From NCBI GenBank assembly GCA_007258455.2, contig VDFB02270651.1, forward strand, positions 695,582,694 to 695,646,693: DNA of 64,000 nucleotides, written 5' to 3'. The first letter of the stretch is position 1. The number at the start of each line of letters is the position of its first letter. The notes below the pieces were generated by a model. The model made no database searches. It was not told the DNA's origin and saw only the letters and a list, made by a program, of their open reading frames with translations. Position numbers and translations under genes: made by a program. Shown here piece after piece: positions 46,651 through 57,965 of the stretch. The stretch is from Sequoia sempervirens (lineage: Eukaryota; Streptophyta; Pinopsida; Cupressales; Cupressaceae).

Positions 46651-46779
46651 CAAAATAATAATTGGATCACTATACATGTGTGTATAAGTACAAAAGGTCC
46701 AATGGGCTATAAAAAATGAGCCCATATGGCACCAAAGAATAAACTAAGGAATATCATCTTGATCAAGAAGGTAGTCTAA

Positions 46780-48333
46780 CCCTCCTACCTGCTACTCTTT
46801 CCTCTATCACCATGACCCTCTATTGGTTTGTGGTTTGTCTGCTGTGAAAAATATGGGGCCCAAGTTGCTCTAGGTATGTCCTGATGATAGAGAAACTGAT
46901 AATTATCTGCCTCCCAGATAACCTCCCTATATGAGTGAAAAGACACTGTGCTGTGAGAGGAGGAGGCCACCATACTCTCTAGCTGTTGTCTATGGCCCAT
47001 CTCTATGACCACCTATAACATTGCAGCCTACCTCTGTAAAATCACCTGATCTCTCCTCGCACGGGTCTAGTCCCTCTCTGCTGTCAAGGCCTAGACCTAG
47101 ACCTATAACTATAATATCTGGATGTCACTCGGATCTGACTAACCTGCTGGCTATACTAGCAGAGGATGCACATGAGGTTGGTCCTCACCCTCATCTTGTG
47201 GTGGTGTAGTAACCTGATTCTGGTGGCCATCATGTCCACTATTTGGCCTCTGATCTTGGTCCTACATGTGTACATCGACATGAGGCTGATCCATCAAAAC
47301 CTATGTTGGCTGGACCTATGCTGGCTGGTCCTATGTTGGCTATCCTACAGGAGGACCACCACCTCCTCATCCTCGGCTTGCCCCTCTCCCCCTAGCTCCT
47401 TCAAGTAGAGGCTACACTTGGAATTGTGAGTTGTAGGGGTGGATGAAACCAATCTTTGTAATCCTTTGTAACTCCTGGATCTCCAACCCCCTAATCATAT
47501 GCCCATGGTTGGGCCACTAGCTTCCTAAAGTTGTCCACTGCCTCGGAGGTAGGAATATATCACCCCTAGGTACCCTGCAATACTGTATGAGCAAAAATGG
47601 CCATGTAGCCATCATCTGGTCTATCCTAAATCTTTCCAAACTGGCGTTGAACTCATCCTGGTAGATATATCTCTATCATAGTATGCTCTCGCCCCTACAT
47701 AAGCTAGTCCTGGTGGGAAAAGAATAGCTATTCAACATCATCAGCTCATCCAGGCTAACCAAGGTATGGGTGCCATGTGAACACCACCTTCTCATCAATG
47801 ACCCTCCTCCAGTGAGGGATCCTATGCTCACCTGTGTGTGAAGGACACACTACCCCTGTAATGCCAAACCATTAGATCATCGAGCCCAAATGGCACTGGA
47901 ACAACCCATGACCGAAGAATGGAGATAAGCTCCCATGCCCACACATGAAGAAGTGTGACACCTGCACTAAGTGCCCTACCATCCAAGTATGTGTACTCAT
48001 GTAAATCCTTGTAAAGGGAGGCAAGAAGAACAAAACACCATGCAAAACGGACTGGCTTGTTGTAAACCATCCACTCCCAACAAAGCCCCCAACTAGGACT
48101 AAATTACTAGCCTTGTCAATTCAAAGTGACAAGACCTGAGATAATGGCCACAATCACTAGTCGAAAGGGTGTTGTGAGCATCTTGTGACACTCTAGCTCT
48201 ATTTGGCCTTCACAAAATATCACATCCTTTGTAGCCAGGACTGCATGAAAGACATCCTATCTAATATCCATATCAAATATCACTCGCCGCCCATAAATCG
48301 ACAATCTAAGGATGTGCAACATGTCCTCCAGCA
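46780..48333 (-). pseudogene. Element C antisense plant mobile domain gene (interrupted)
   Basis: On the minus strand it starts abruptly at LEDMLHILRLSIYGRRVIFD (48333 down), in the middle of the TLED block. It continues with VAIISGLVTL and the C-terminal helical part (VYNKPVRFAWCFVLLASLYK, RALSAGVTLLHVWAWELIS, 47828-48070), then a decayed Pro/Arg-rich tail. The last frame (46785-47012) has EADNYQFLYHQDIPRATWAP. These are plant mobile domain family features. The N-terminal half is absent: the GC-rich block begins exactly where homology stops. Position and direction are the same as in B1 and B2. Confidence 0.78.
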
Positions 48334-48334
48334 T

Positions 48335-49205
48335 GCGGTTCTACCAGTGCAGCATAAAGAGCCGATGCCTCGTCGCTCGGCCTCCTTCAGCAAAACAACG
48401 GCATGGACGGAACAAACGCATATAAAATGGTGTTTCAGGAAACCAGCCCGGCGGAAGCGAGCCCAGGCCTCTGTGCCGGGTTATCTGTGGTTGGGCGAGT
48501 TCGAGCGGATAGGCCGCGGAGATGAGCCTGCCATTGCCCGCGGACGAATGCTGTCACGGGCGAAAATCCGGTTGGCGTGGCCTTTATCCACATGAGCCTG
48601 GTGAAAACCCAATCCAAACGCCAGGTCCGGCAACTGCAAGAAACGCAGGTGCCCTTGGTGTTTGTAAACGGAGTAAGCGAAATCCTTTCAGAAGGAATTT
48701 TACGCGAATCAATCTGCGTCCCGGAGCGGAAAGTTCAGCAGCAATTCCCATCTGGTCGATTACAGTTCAGGATGGAGCGATTTTGCAGCCCCGAAAACCC
48801 CATAACGAGTTCCGCCATCTGGCATTGATGTTCGAACGGCTTTTTCTTTGCCTGCAGCCGGGCGCGGTTCAGGCGAAGAGTTTAAAGCCGGGCACCAGCT
48901 TTTGAAGCGGCTGGGCTGCACCGAATGAGTCGTCGTTTGCGCTCTGAAAGTTAGTTGCTGGCATGAGGCCGAGTGAAGCCGTAGGCTGGTTTATTGCGCG
49001 TTCCATCGAAGGTATCATGGTCGTCTGCATCCAGCGGTGCAGTTTTACCGGAAGCGGTCTGGCAGCTTCCCATTCGGCTTCGCTTACCCTGAAACCATTT
49101 GAAGAGGTTCAGTTCCTCAAAACCAGCTTTCGAATATCCGGCAGCCGCCCGTCAGCCGGTATTTGCCCTTATTTTATCATTTCCTTCTGACTTTAATTCC
49201 AGCAT
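48335..49205. other. GC-rich foreign-composition block (871 bp) inside element C
   Basis: Base composition jumps from about one third G+C to well over one half, and CpG is common, unlike all other DNA in the window. The 8-mer TCCAGCAT occurs at both borders (48327-48334 and 49198-49205). Overlapping frames of 61-130 codons run through it (48203-48595, 48522-48905, 48577-48828, 48963-49190). None resembles a protein I recognise, and no TIRs are seen. Candidates are mitochondrial DNA captured in the nucleus, bacterial DNA, or a young GC-rich repeat. I cannot choose with confidence; organellar origin is my first guess. Confidence 0.7.
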
Positions 49206-49390
49206 ACTCTTGTTCCTTTTCGCGAGATCACCCAAAAAATTAGAATTTTAGTCCTATCTCTTAAGGGGGCAATATGCTAGCATGTTTTCCCTCACAGGGG
49301 CAACAGTGGGGAAAATTTTGGAATCAATTTTTTTTGTCTTTTGATTGAGATAGTTTATTCTTTGAAACAATGCAATGAGTACTTTGCTTC
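49206..49390 (+). other. Element C tail before the polypurine tract
   Basis: AT-rich, no gene. It contains AAGGGGGCAATATG at 49264, a second polypurine-like run, and another with acaggggcaacagtgggg at about 49295. Confidence 0.6.
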
Positions 49391-49404
49391 AAAGAGGGGC
49401 AAAA
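49391..49404 (+). other. Polypurine tract, element C
   Basis: AAAGAGGGGCAAAA lies directly against the LTR start TGTAGACACG. Confidence 0.75.
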
Positions 49405-50731
49405 TGTAGACACGTAAAATGTATTAATTGGTATTGCACATATGATCCCGATTACTAACACCATTTCATCCTTAATCATCCCTCTATCTAACCATTTGAC
49501 TGAATACCCTTATTTGATTAAATTCATTAATTTTCCTCTTAATTAAATATATCATTTATTTGATTAAGTCATTCTCCTCATTAATTCAATCAATCTGTCT
49601 GATCTAATTATCCCTATTTAATTAAATAATCAATTTTATTTGATTAAATCCCTAAATTCTATCTCATTAAATAAAATAAAATAGAACCTTACTTGATTTA
49701 ATCTAACATCATCTCTTTTAATTAAATAAATCAAAGAGTCCTTATTTAATTAATCCTTTTATCATATTCTTCTCATATTTGATTTAAATTAACCCATAAA
49801 TCTAAATCAATATGTCACATCATTTTAATCTCTCATTAAATTAATTAACCTTGATAAATTTAATCTCCATCCATGTCCCATCCTCTAGCTTTTGCAACTT
49901 GCACATGAAAATAGATTTAATTCATTTATTAAATCTCTATTTTCTCTCAAAAGTCATAATAAAAGAATATTCCTTAAATTTAAATTCAAAATCCAAGTGG
50001 ACTTTGTCCTTCCAACAAGGCATTTACTCCACCTAATAAGTCCTTTTTCCTCGAGACAAGTGGCATTCAATGCATTTTCTTTCTCTCGTACATGTCATTT
50101 CAACAATTTCAAATTCCACCTAATTGCATTTATTGACACATTCTTCAAAACTTGCACTTCCCTCATGCATTCATATGTTGACAAGTGGAATTTGACCATT
50201 GGTTGATTCTTAGTCCCACATTGCTCTCTTTTGGGAATTCTTCCAACTTGACATTCTATAAATATGAGGACTTATTCCTCATTTCATCATCCACAATCCA
50301 AGTAGAATTATTATAGTCATTTTTAGTTCATCCACAATTTGAGTAAAGTTATTATACTCAAATCCATAGCAATCTATCATCAATTTCATCCAAGCATAGT
50401 TAGTATTTTTGTAGATTTTCAACATGGAGCTCTATTGAAGCCATCACTACAAGCATTCATCCTTCATCTATCATCTTCATCACATTATTGGAGTTGGGAA
50501 AAGGGCCAATTTTCACATCAAATTGGCACCAATTTTCCCATGGGATCAAAAGTTTGCATTGGTTTCAATAGGATTTAGCTTACTTTCTTGTTCTTTCATT
50601 ATATTCTTGTTTTCTTTCCTATTTTGAGCTTTGCTAATGGATTTCATGGGGAATCCTTGTTCTTACTTGAATATGATCCTGTAATGTGTTCTTTCATTGT
50701 GTTTTGTAGGTATTTGGATTGGGGTTCTACA
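49405..50731 (+). repeat. Element C 3' LTR (1327 bp)
   Basis: It starts TGTAGACACG, ends GGGGTTCTACA, and aligns along its length with 31429-32755, differing by many single-base changes and a few small indels. The canonical TG start is retained here. Confidence 0.9.
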
Positions 50732-51960
50732 ATAACTTGCATTGAATAAATTTTATTAATTGACTTAATGCCCTAACATTATGTAGATACTGAACTTTTA
50801 GGTTAGGACCCATTCGCTCATGGGAAAATGGGTCCCCTTTAAGTTCATAAATTAAAATTAAAATATGTTTTTGGAGGCATTTAATACCCATAAATTCAAT
50901 TTTTAAGTGTTGATTTTAGGGTTTAATAAATGGGAAATTAGAAAGGAAGCTTATAAAATTGAAGTCTTACAATTATTTTTTCACTAGAAAAATCAGATAG
51001 ATTCACATGAGATCACAAGGATTTACAGTCAAGACCAAGGAGAAGTCAATCAAGAATACAAAGTTGAATTCTTGGAGCAACATTCTATTTGATTGTGTAA
51101 GTCTTCATGCTCATTTTGTTAACAAGATCAAGCATTACAAAAGATTGATGATAGATGCCTATGGAGGATAATGATGGATTTTAGGTTTTGGGAGATGCAC
51201 CAAGCCATTCAACCTAGCCTAAGGACTTGTTTACTAAGTGATTCCATCTTCTATTATCATTCTAATTTAGATTCCTAAAGTAAGGTATATTCAGATTTAT
51301 GATCTATTAGGGTGATTTGACATCTTCCAAAGTAGGTTTTTACCACTGCTTATGTTTCATTAAGGGATTATATTCTAACACACTTGGATAGGGTTTCTTT
51401 GCATGCTATCTCTTGTAATATTAGACACAATTAAGATTAGGGCTTTCACACACTTTTATGTTTCAGATATGTACTTTTCATCAAGGTTTAATTACCAAAC
51501 TTGGGGTTTGACCAAGGAAAACCCCCATCCACCACCAAACAACAATTTTATTTTGTAGATTTATCACAAGTACAAATCAAAGAGTGAAGTTTTGGAAGTA
51601 CAAGAAGTGTAGATCCAAGAATCAGATCTTAGTTTCTGATTTTCTAAAAAGGGAGACCTAGACCCTTTGACCCATGGGTGAATGAGTTCCCGACAGCCTC
51701 CTAAAACTACCTTTTTATGATAGGTGCACAATTTTTTGCTCTTCTTAGATATGAATTTAGTTTTCTATTTCTATCAACATTGATATTTATATTGTTGTTT
51801 CAAGTTTGAATTGGCATAATCAGGTTGATTTCCTACCTTTCCATTTTGAACCCCCCTATTTTTCTATATTTCACAATTAAGTTGTACCAAGTCAAGGTTT
51901 GGATCCCCATTGGTTGGCTTAGTATTGGATAATTTTAGAGATTTTTCTATTAGTCTACTA
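50732..51960 (+). repeat. Divergent B-family LTR remnant
   Basis: Collinear blocks match the B LTRs (17900-19100 and 30050-31000): attcttggagca, gtaagtcttcatgctcattt, atgatggattttaggtt, agtgattccatcttctattatcat, caaggtttaattaccaaac and ttggggtttgacc. The divergence is much larger than between the two B2 LTRs. No internal element sequence follows, so it is a solo or truncated LTR. It was the target of element C. Confidence 0.72.
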
Positions 51961-52894
51961 GTTGTGGTCTTAGACTCACTCTTTTCACTTTCTTTTGGTC
52001 TGAATTCTCAGGAATCCATTTAAACTTATTAACATTGTCATGATCTATATTTGTTCCAGGTATAGACTTGTTAATTCTATTGAGAATAAGAGGACAATCT
52101 TTCCTTATGTGCCCCTCCTTTGTACACAGATATCAAGCATTAATCCCACCCAAAAATTCTAGATAGTAGGTATGTAAAGGCTTTTCTTGAGATTAATCTC
52201 CAGAATTTTATGGATTTCCACCCTAGGAACTAGAGACACTAGAGCCTGAGTGTCCATGTAAGGGAGAGATTTTCACTTCATTAACCCTAATTACATTCCC
52301 AATTAGTGCTAGCACCTATAGTATGAAAGTCCACAATATTGGTAGAACATTTTTCAATATGATCCATCTAGGGCATCAGGTAACCAATAAAGGGTACAAA
52401 AAATGTAATTCCCTATATTCCAATAGTGTTTTTTCAAAACACTTTCTTGCATTTTTTGTTCCTTCAAAAATATTAAGAATAACCCGTACTGGATCATCCT
52501 AAAAATAGATATGAATACTAATATTTTTTGACTAGACATTCAAAAACCACTTGTCTAGGTATTTCCTAGTTGGAAGTTTTCAAATATCCATGGCCACCAT
52601 GAACACAACATTATTTAACATATTACTTTCATTATAAATTGCACTATTCATTTTTGCATTAGGAGAAATGATATATTTTTTAGGGTTTACAAAGGAGCAC
52701 CTACCTTTTCCTCCACCATTAAACCCATTTTCATTGCCCTCACTATTAGGAAGCACAAAAAAATTTGCATAAGATGAAAGTTCAATTTGCACTTCTACCA
52801 CAATATCCTAGAAAGACCTACTATGGACATTAATACCCATCTCTCCTTTTGATCCATTTATAGGGTCCTTAGGGGTATTCATACCCTCAGCCAT
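51961..52894 (-). pseudogene. LINE ORF1-like zinc-knuckle protein (decayed)
   Basis: On the minus strand the product starts MAEGMNTPKDPINGSKGEMG at 52894 and reads on through VEVQIELSSYANFF and RCSFVNPKKYIISP (52580-52801). A decayed middle follows with FLKEQKMQESVLKKHYWNI, and at about 52085-52145 a CCHC knuckle YLCTKEGHIRKDCPLI (first residues after a stop). This order, DUF4283-like front plus a single CCHC knuckle, is that of plant non-LTR (LINE) ORF1 proteins, which bind element RNA. No endonuclease or LINE RT follows, so the copy is cut short on its 3' side by the LTR remnant. Alternatively it is a stray DUF4283 gene copy. Confidence 0.6.
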
Positions 52895-53640
52895 AAATTC
52901 CCAAGTTCCAAAAAAATTACAACCAATATCCGAAGCATAAAGACAAATAAAAAATCAAAACACCCCAAGAATACAACGCACTCCCAAACATAGATCCTAC
53001 CAAACACATGTAATAAGACAATAAATGAGATAAATTTAAGAGGTGTACAAGGACACCCACAAGTTAGCATAAGCCTCCATGGAGGAGGGCTCTAATTCCT
53101 ACACAACCAATGCCTATAGGAACCCTTGTCATACTTCGCTCCCTAGAACATGTAGTCCCAAAAGTACTCTTTTAGGTTTTTTGTTTAGTTGATTATTTAT
53201 CAACAAAAATCAAGTTAAGAATTAGAACTTGCTGAAAAATTGTGTACGGTTTCTAATTTAGAAAATAAAAATTCAAATTCTTTAATGTTTTTCTATTCAT
53301 TGATTAGGTGGTGTTTGATGAAAGAAATTTAAGTTAAAAAATGTGTTTTTCAACTTGTAAAACAAGTGACGCAAGCGTCGAGTTCCTGCCGAGAGGTAAA
53401 AGGCATGTAGGTATGAGTTAGAAAAAGTTTGTAGATAGTAGATAGGAATTTAAATGTATTTAAAATAGCTAGAAAAGTTTGAAGCAATTTTTATGGTGCA
53501 TGGGCAACGTGGTCCATAGGGACATGTGAATAGGTAACATGTGTGGATGGATGGCTGGAAAATTTTATTTATGGGTATCACGCATACATGGACTTTTTTA
53601 TAGATATACTAGTGAATACTTTTTTTTTTGTGTGTGTGTA
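52895..53640. other. No gene recognised
   Basis: The first 250 bp may be the upstream part of the LINE-like copy (52879-53070 shows only hydrophobic antisense frames). Bases 53365-53400 have a short GC-richer phrase, gacgcaagcgtcgagttcctg. Nothing else stands out. Confidence 0.5.
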
Positions 53641-53885
53641 TGTATACATTTGTGAGTAGGAAGGTTCTTTATGATCTTAATTAGGAAGCAAGAATGCATT
53701 ATTAATTTGTAATAATTATTGAATGCAAACAATCGAAAACATTTGTAATAATGTTGGAGACATATATGCATACATGTATCCATGTGAACACAATGCATAG
53801 AAGAGTAAGATGCATAGTCGGCATTTGAACGAGTCTTAAAGCAGGAGGAGACTCAGCTTGAATTTATAGTATTAAAATTATGTTT
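53640..53885 (+). repeat. Composite repeat, module 1, copy a
   Basis: The phrase aggaagcaagaatgcatta, then gaatgcaaacaatc, aacatttgtaataatg, catgtatccatgtgaacacaatgcatagaagagt, is shared with 54590-54760 and 56390-56640. Confidence 0.8.
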
Positions 53886-54059
53886 AGTGTACTATTGTAA
53901 AACACATGCTATGTTAATTAATACAATTGAGTTATTTTAGTTTATCATATCACAATATGCAAGTGCTAATAGAAAAAGTAGTGTAAGGTGGAAGATTGAT
54001 AGGGGTAGCTCATTTGAGTATGAACTTTTGTAAGATTAATCAATGTTTTTTATAATGTA

Positions 54060-54580
54060 GTATGAAGGTTAGTATTATATAAAGCTATTGATTTTATTAT
54101 AAATAAGATTTAAATCCTGTCTATGTAATATAATAAGATATTTTTGTGTGTAGAACAATGTAATTATATTACAATAAATTGTTAGATGAATGACTAGAAA
54201 GCTATTGATTTTATTATAAATAAGATTATAATGTTGTTTATGTTATATGAATACAAATTTGTGTTTATATAATAAACAATAAGTAATTTGCAAAAATATA
54301 ATAAAGAACCTTACTGCCTAAGATTAAATTTGTGTATATATAAAATGGAATGTAATAATTTAACTTATTGAAATGTAATAAATGGAACAAATATTATGAT
54401 AAATTCTTAGATGAAACAGTACAAAGGTATTGATTTTATTTATAAATTAGATTTGAATGTTGTTAATGTAATATGAATGAATATTTTTTTGTGTATATAT
54501 TTTAAACAAAAAATAATTTGAAAAGATATAAAGAATCTTATTAGGTAAGATAAAATGTAGGTATAGTAAAATAATTTACA
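54060..54580 (+). repeat. Three-copy AT-rich repeat (ttgattttattataaataag)
   Basis: Copies start at about 54085, 54201 and 54430. Each begins tattgattttatt-ataaataagattt and continues with atgttgtttatgtaatatgaat and ttttgtgta-type wording. The first and second copies are directly joined with a period of 116. Confidence 0.8.
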
Positions 54581-54589
54581 TGTTTGTAG

Positions 54590-54760
54590 CACTTTGCATC
54601 CAAATTATTGAGAGAGAAACATTTGTAACAATGCTTGAAGCATTTAAGTATAGATGGATGCATGTATACATGTATCGACGTGCACATAATGCATAGAAGA
54701 GTGAAAAGCATCCTTGGCACTTGAGCAAGCCTGAAAGCGTGATGAGACTAAAGTTGCATT
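54590..54760 (+). repeat. Composite repeat, module 1, copy b
   Basis: gagaaacatttgtaacaatgcttgaag, then catgtatacatgtatcgacgtgcacataatgcatagaagagtg, aligns with the modules at 53640 and 56390. Confidence 0.78.
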
Positions 54761-55220
54761 TGCAGTATTAAATGAAAGAAAACAAGAGAAATAAACTAGT
54801 TAGTATGAATGCATATATGAAAGGAAAGCATTAAAATATGGATCCATGTAAAGACATATGCATGCACGGATGTGTACATGTGTCCATGTAAGTTGGTATG
54901 TTAAGAAGAATCTATATATGCCTGCGTCCATAAAGTTAGAAATGTTAGCAACAATTTGCATCTTAAACAGGAACAAAAAAAACATTATTGTCTAAAACAA
55001 AGCAGCAATACATTAGTGTTTGTGGAACAAGTGTATAAAGTATATCTAACAATGCATTTGGATGCATGGAAACATGTAAATATTTGTGAAATCTGAATAT
55101 ACATTATAGCCTTTGAGGAATTGTCATATGTGCTTTTAGGAATTTGTAAGAAACAGGATTTAGAAAAGACGGTTTGAAAAGAACTCTTGAATACAACTGT
55201 ATTTTAACAATGAGACTCAA
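54755..55220 (+). repeat. Composite repeat, module 2, copy a
   Basis: It begins tgcatttgcagtattaaatgaaagaaaac. It then holds the tacatgtgtccatgtaagttggta phrase, acaatttgcat and caatgcatttggatgcatggaaacatgtaaatattt. The same series recurs from 55221 and from 56647. Confidence 0.82.
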
Positions 55221-56160
55221 TTTGCATTTGCAGTATTAAACGAAAGAAAACAGGGAAAATTAATTATTTATTAGCAATCCATATATCGAAGGAATGCATA
55301 AATGTATGGATGAAGGAAAACATTTATGCATCCATCTATGTGTACATGTGTCCATGTAAGTTGGTAAGTAAACAAGAATCTATAAATGCCTATGTGCACA
55401 AAGCTAGGAAATGTCAGAAACAATTTGCATTTGAAAGATATAAAAAAACATTTATGATCGAAACAAAAGAATAATACATTATTGTTTTTTGACGAAGTGT
55501 ATTAAGGATATTGAACGATGCATTTGAATGCATGGATACATGTATATATTTATGAAATCTGATTATACATTTTAGCTTGCAAGAAACTGTGATAGTTATT
55601 TTCAAAGCCCTCAGTGTTTAATTGCATAACCTTGATATTTTCTTCATTTTTTCCTTTGGTATGGTGTGAATTTTGTTCTAATGGATGAAGGTATATTTGA
55701 GCTATAAATAGATAAAGATATGTAAGGGTGGTAAAGAAGAATGAGCAATGCAAGTGGAACAAAGAGAAGGAATTGAGAGAATGATGAGATGCAAGTAAGG
55801 TATATGAATGCCTTATGGAAAGTATTAGATATGGGAAACAAGGATATTTGAAACTAGATGTGAGAATGAATTGAATGTAAATGATATGAATTTATCATTT
55901 TTGAGTTTAACGCTTAAAATTAAATGCAAGATATAAAAATTTGAATGAGTGAGCTGGATTGAGAGAAAAAAGGAATGCAAGTCATTAGTGTGATGCAAGA
56001 GAAGCATATAAATGGATTTTGAAATGTATTTGATTTGAGAAGAAACGATGTGGACGGGTGGAAATGGAAATGAGTGGATTCAATAGGGTATGAAGTGAAC
56101 TTTTGTTCCAAGAAAGGGTGGAATAATGTCTATTTTGTTATTGGTTATGCTTTTTAAAAT
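55221..56160 (+). repeat. Composite repeat, modules 2 and 3, copy b
   Basis: It repeats module 2 directly after copy a (period about 466). It continues into module 3, which starts ccctcagtgtttaattgcataaccttgatattttcttc (55608) and carries ggtatggtgtgaattttgtt and gaatgagcaatgcaagtggaacaaagag. The antisense frames in this part are byproducts of the repeat. Confidence 0.82.
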
Positions 56161-56389
56161 CATCATAGGGCTAAGTGTCTCAATACAAATACAAAAGAAA
56201 GACTGATGTCCCATTTCTCAGTCTCCTTCGGACTAAACAAAGTTCCAAGATCCTTGAGCTTCCTCGAAATGTGACAAGAGAAGAATAGATATAAAAATAT
56301 AATGATATTTAAGGATACAAGAGTCAAAAGAGAAACACCAATGAATACTAGTACCTTTACATGGGTGCATGTTTACATTTGCAGTAACA
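56161..56389 (+). other. Unique-looking spacer with gene-like composition
   Basis: Around 56190-56275 the text is less AT-rich (cccatttctcagtctccttc). It is loosely matched by 57630-57735, suggesting a fourth module of the composite repeat. No gene is seen. Confidence 0.45.
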
Positions 56390-57600
56390 AATTTCCTTTA
56401 TGATCTTATCTAGGAAGCAAAAATGTATTATTATTTTGTTTCAAGTATTGAATGCAAATAATCTTAAACATTTGTAACAATGCTTGAGGCATCTATGTAC
56501 ACATGCATGCATGTATACATGTATCCATGTGCACACAATGCAAAGAAGAGTGAAAAGCATAAATGACATGTGAACGAGAAATTTGAATGGAAAACACTAA
56601 AATCAAGTAGAAATACAAATCTGTCAAAGCACATTGAGGCTCAAGTAGCATTTGCAGTAGTAGGCGAAAGGAAGATAAGGAAAACAAACTATATATTAGC
56701 AATGCATATATCAAAGGAATGCATAAATATATGGAGCCATGTAAACATTTATGTATGCATGGATGTATAGATGTGTCCATGTAATTTGGCACATAAAGAA
56801 CAATCTATAAATGCATGTGTGCATAAAGCGAGAAATGTCAGGAACAATTTGTATTTGAAACATATACAATATTGTTTTTTGAACAAGTGTATAAAGGATA
56901 CCTAACGATGCATTTGAATGCATGGAAACATGTAAATATTTGTTAAATCTGATTACACATTATAAGCTTGAAGAAACTGTTATACGTGTTTTTAGGGATC
57001 TGTAATAAACAAAGTATAGAAAACACATTTGTGAAAATAACTCTTGAATACAACTCTATGTTATGAGTGTTATTTTCGAAGCCCTCAGTGTTTATTTGCA
57101 TAACCTTGATATTTTCTTCATCTTTTTCTTTGTTTGGTATGGTGTGAATTTTGTTGTGATGGATGAAGGTATATTTGAGGTGTAGATAGATAAAGATATG
57201 TGAGTGTTAAAAAGAAGAATGAGTTATGCGAGTGGAACAAAGAGAGCGAATTGAGAGAATGGTGAGATGCAAATAAGGTGTATGAATAAGTTATGAAAAG
57301 TATTTGACAAGGAAGGGAAGGATATGGGATGGTGGATACGAGCATGAATGGGAATGTAAATGGTATGAATTTATCATTCGTAAGTTATATGCTTACAATT
57401 AAATGCAAGAAATGAAAATTTGAATATGAGAGGTGGATCTAATGAAAAAAGGAATGCAACACAAGCAAATAATATAGTTGAAATGTATTTGATGATTTAG
57501 AGAAAAGGGCGTTAAAAGAAGGTGGAAATGGAGTAAGATGGAATCAATAGGGTATGAAGTGATTATTTTGCTTTTAACAAAGGGGTGGAAGAATGTCTAG
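56390..57600 (+). repeat. Composite repeat, modules 1, 2 and 3, copy c
   Basis: Module 1 (56390-56640), module 2 (56647-57060) and module 3 (57080-57600) follow in the same order as in the earlier copies. Shared landmark phrases are ccctcagtgtttatttgcataacc and tcatttctttgtttggtatgg-like wording. The offset to copy b is about 1426 bp for module 2. Confidence 0.82.
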
Positions 57601-57965
57601 TTTTGTGGTAGTAGTTGTGGCAAAATCATCCATGGGAACCTGATCCCGAATCAATATAAACTCCTGAAGCATGTTACCATTTCTCCGCTCTCGCCCATGC
57701 TAAACAATAGTCTGAATCCACACGGAGGCACTTCCTGATGCAATAGAAAGGAAGTGGATGTATAAAATATGAAAAATATAATGATATTTATATGGATAGA
57801 AGGAGTCTAGGAAAAATATGAGAGAAGACAAAAGAAAGAATGAATTTGATTGTGCATATGCTATGGAAAAATAAGTATGGAAGGTCATGAAGCTAAGAAC
57901 ATGAAATGCGATGCAATGGGAGAACATTAATTACATGGAGAAAGGCTGCATTAGAGCTATTCTAG
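57601..57965 (+). other. No gene recognised
   Basis: AT-rich, with purine-rich ggaaaaatatgagagaag stretches. 57630-57735 loosely matches 56190-56275. Confidence 0.45.

Larger units (their letters stand above)
43961..46779 (+). other. Element C post-integrase non-coding part
   Basis: No gene is seen. 43960-44840 matches element A 1-899 in reverse complement. 44470-44980 is A-rich with aaaatccaaaaacattc-like units. A 41-bp phrase is repeated at 45199 and 45289. 45950-46650 is a CATCA/CATA-rich low-complexity run. Confidence 0.65.
31429..50731 (+). mobile_element. Element C: complete 19.3-kb Tat-type LTR retrotransposon
   Basis: Two direct LTRs of 1327 bp each bound it. A PBS-like site follows the left LTR, and AAAGAGGGGCAAAA precedes the right LTR. 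The flanking pentamers are AGAAC (31424-31428) and ATAAC (50732-50736), four of five identical, as expected for a 5-bp target duplication with one later change. Inside are a 2.9-kb leader, gag, protease, RT, RNase H, second RNase H, integrase, a long non-coding 3' part, an antisense plant mobile domain gene and a GC-rich foreign block. It inserted between the B2 3' LTR and the B-type LTR remnant at 50732. All genes are decayed. Confidence 0.9.

Noticed and set aside
48203..49190. Bacterial gene cluster or defence system in the GC-rich block
   Set aside because: Frames overlap in all phases, none has a recognisable domain or ribosome-binding site, and the block is only 871 bp inside a plant retrotransposon.
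55550..57345. Hydrophobic minus-strand frames (55644-55841, 57118-57345) that resemble each other
   Set aside because: They are similar because both lie in module 3 of the composite repeat; start and stop positions differ and there are no signs of selection.
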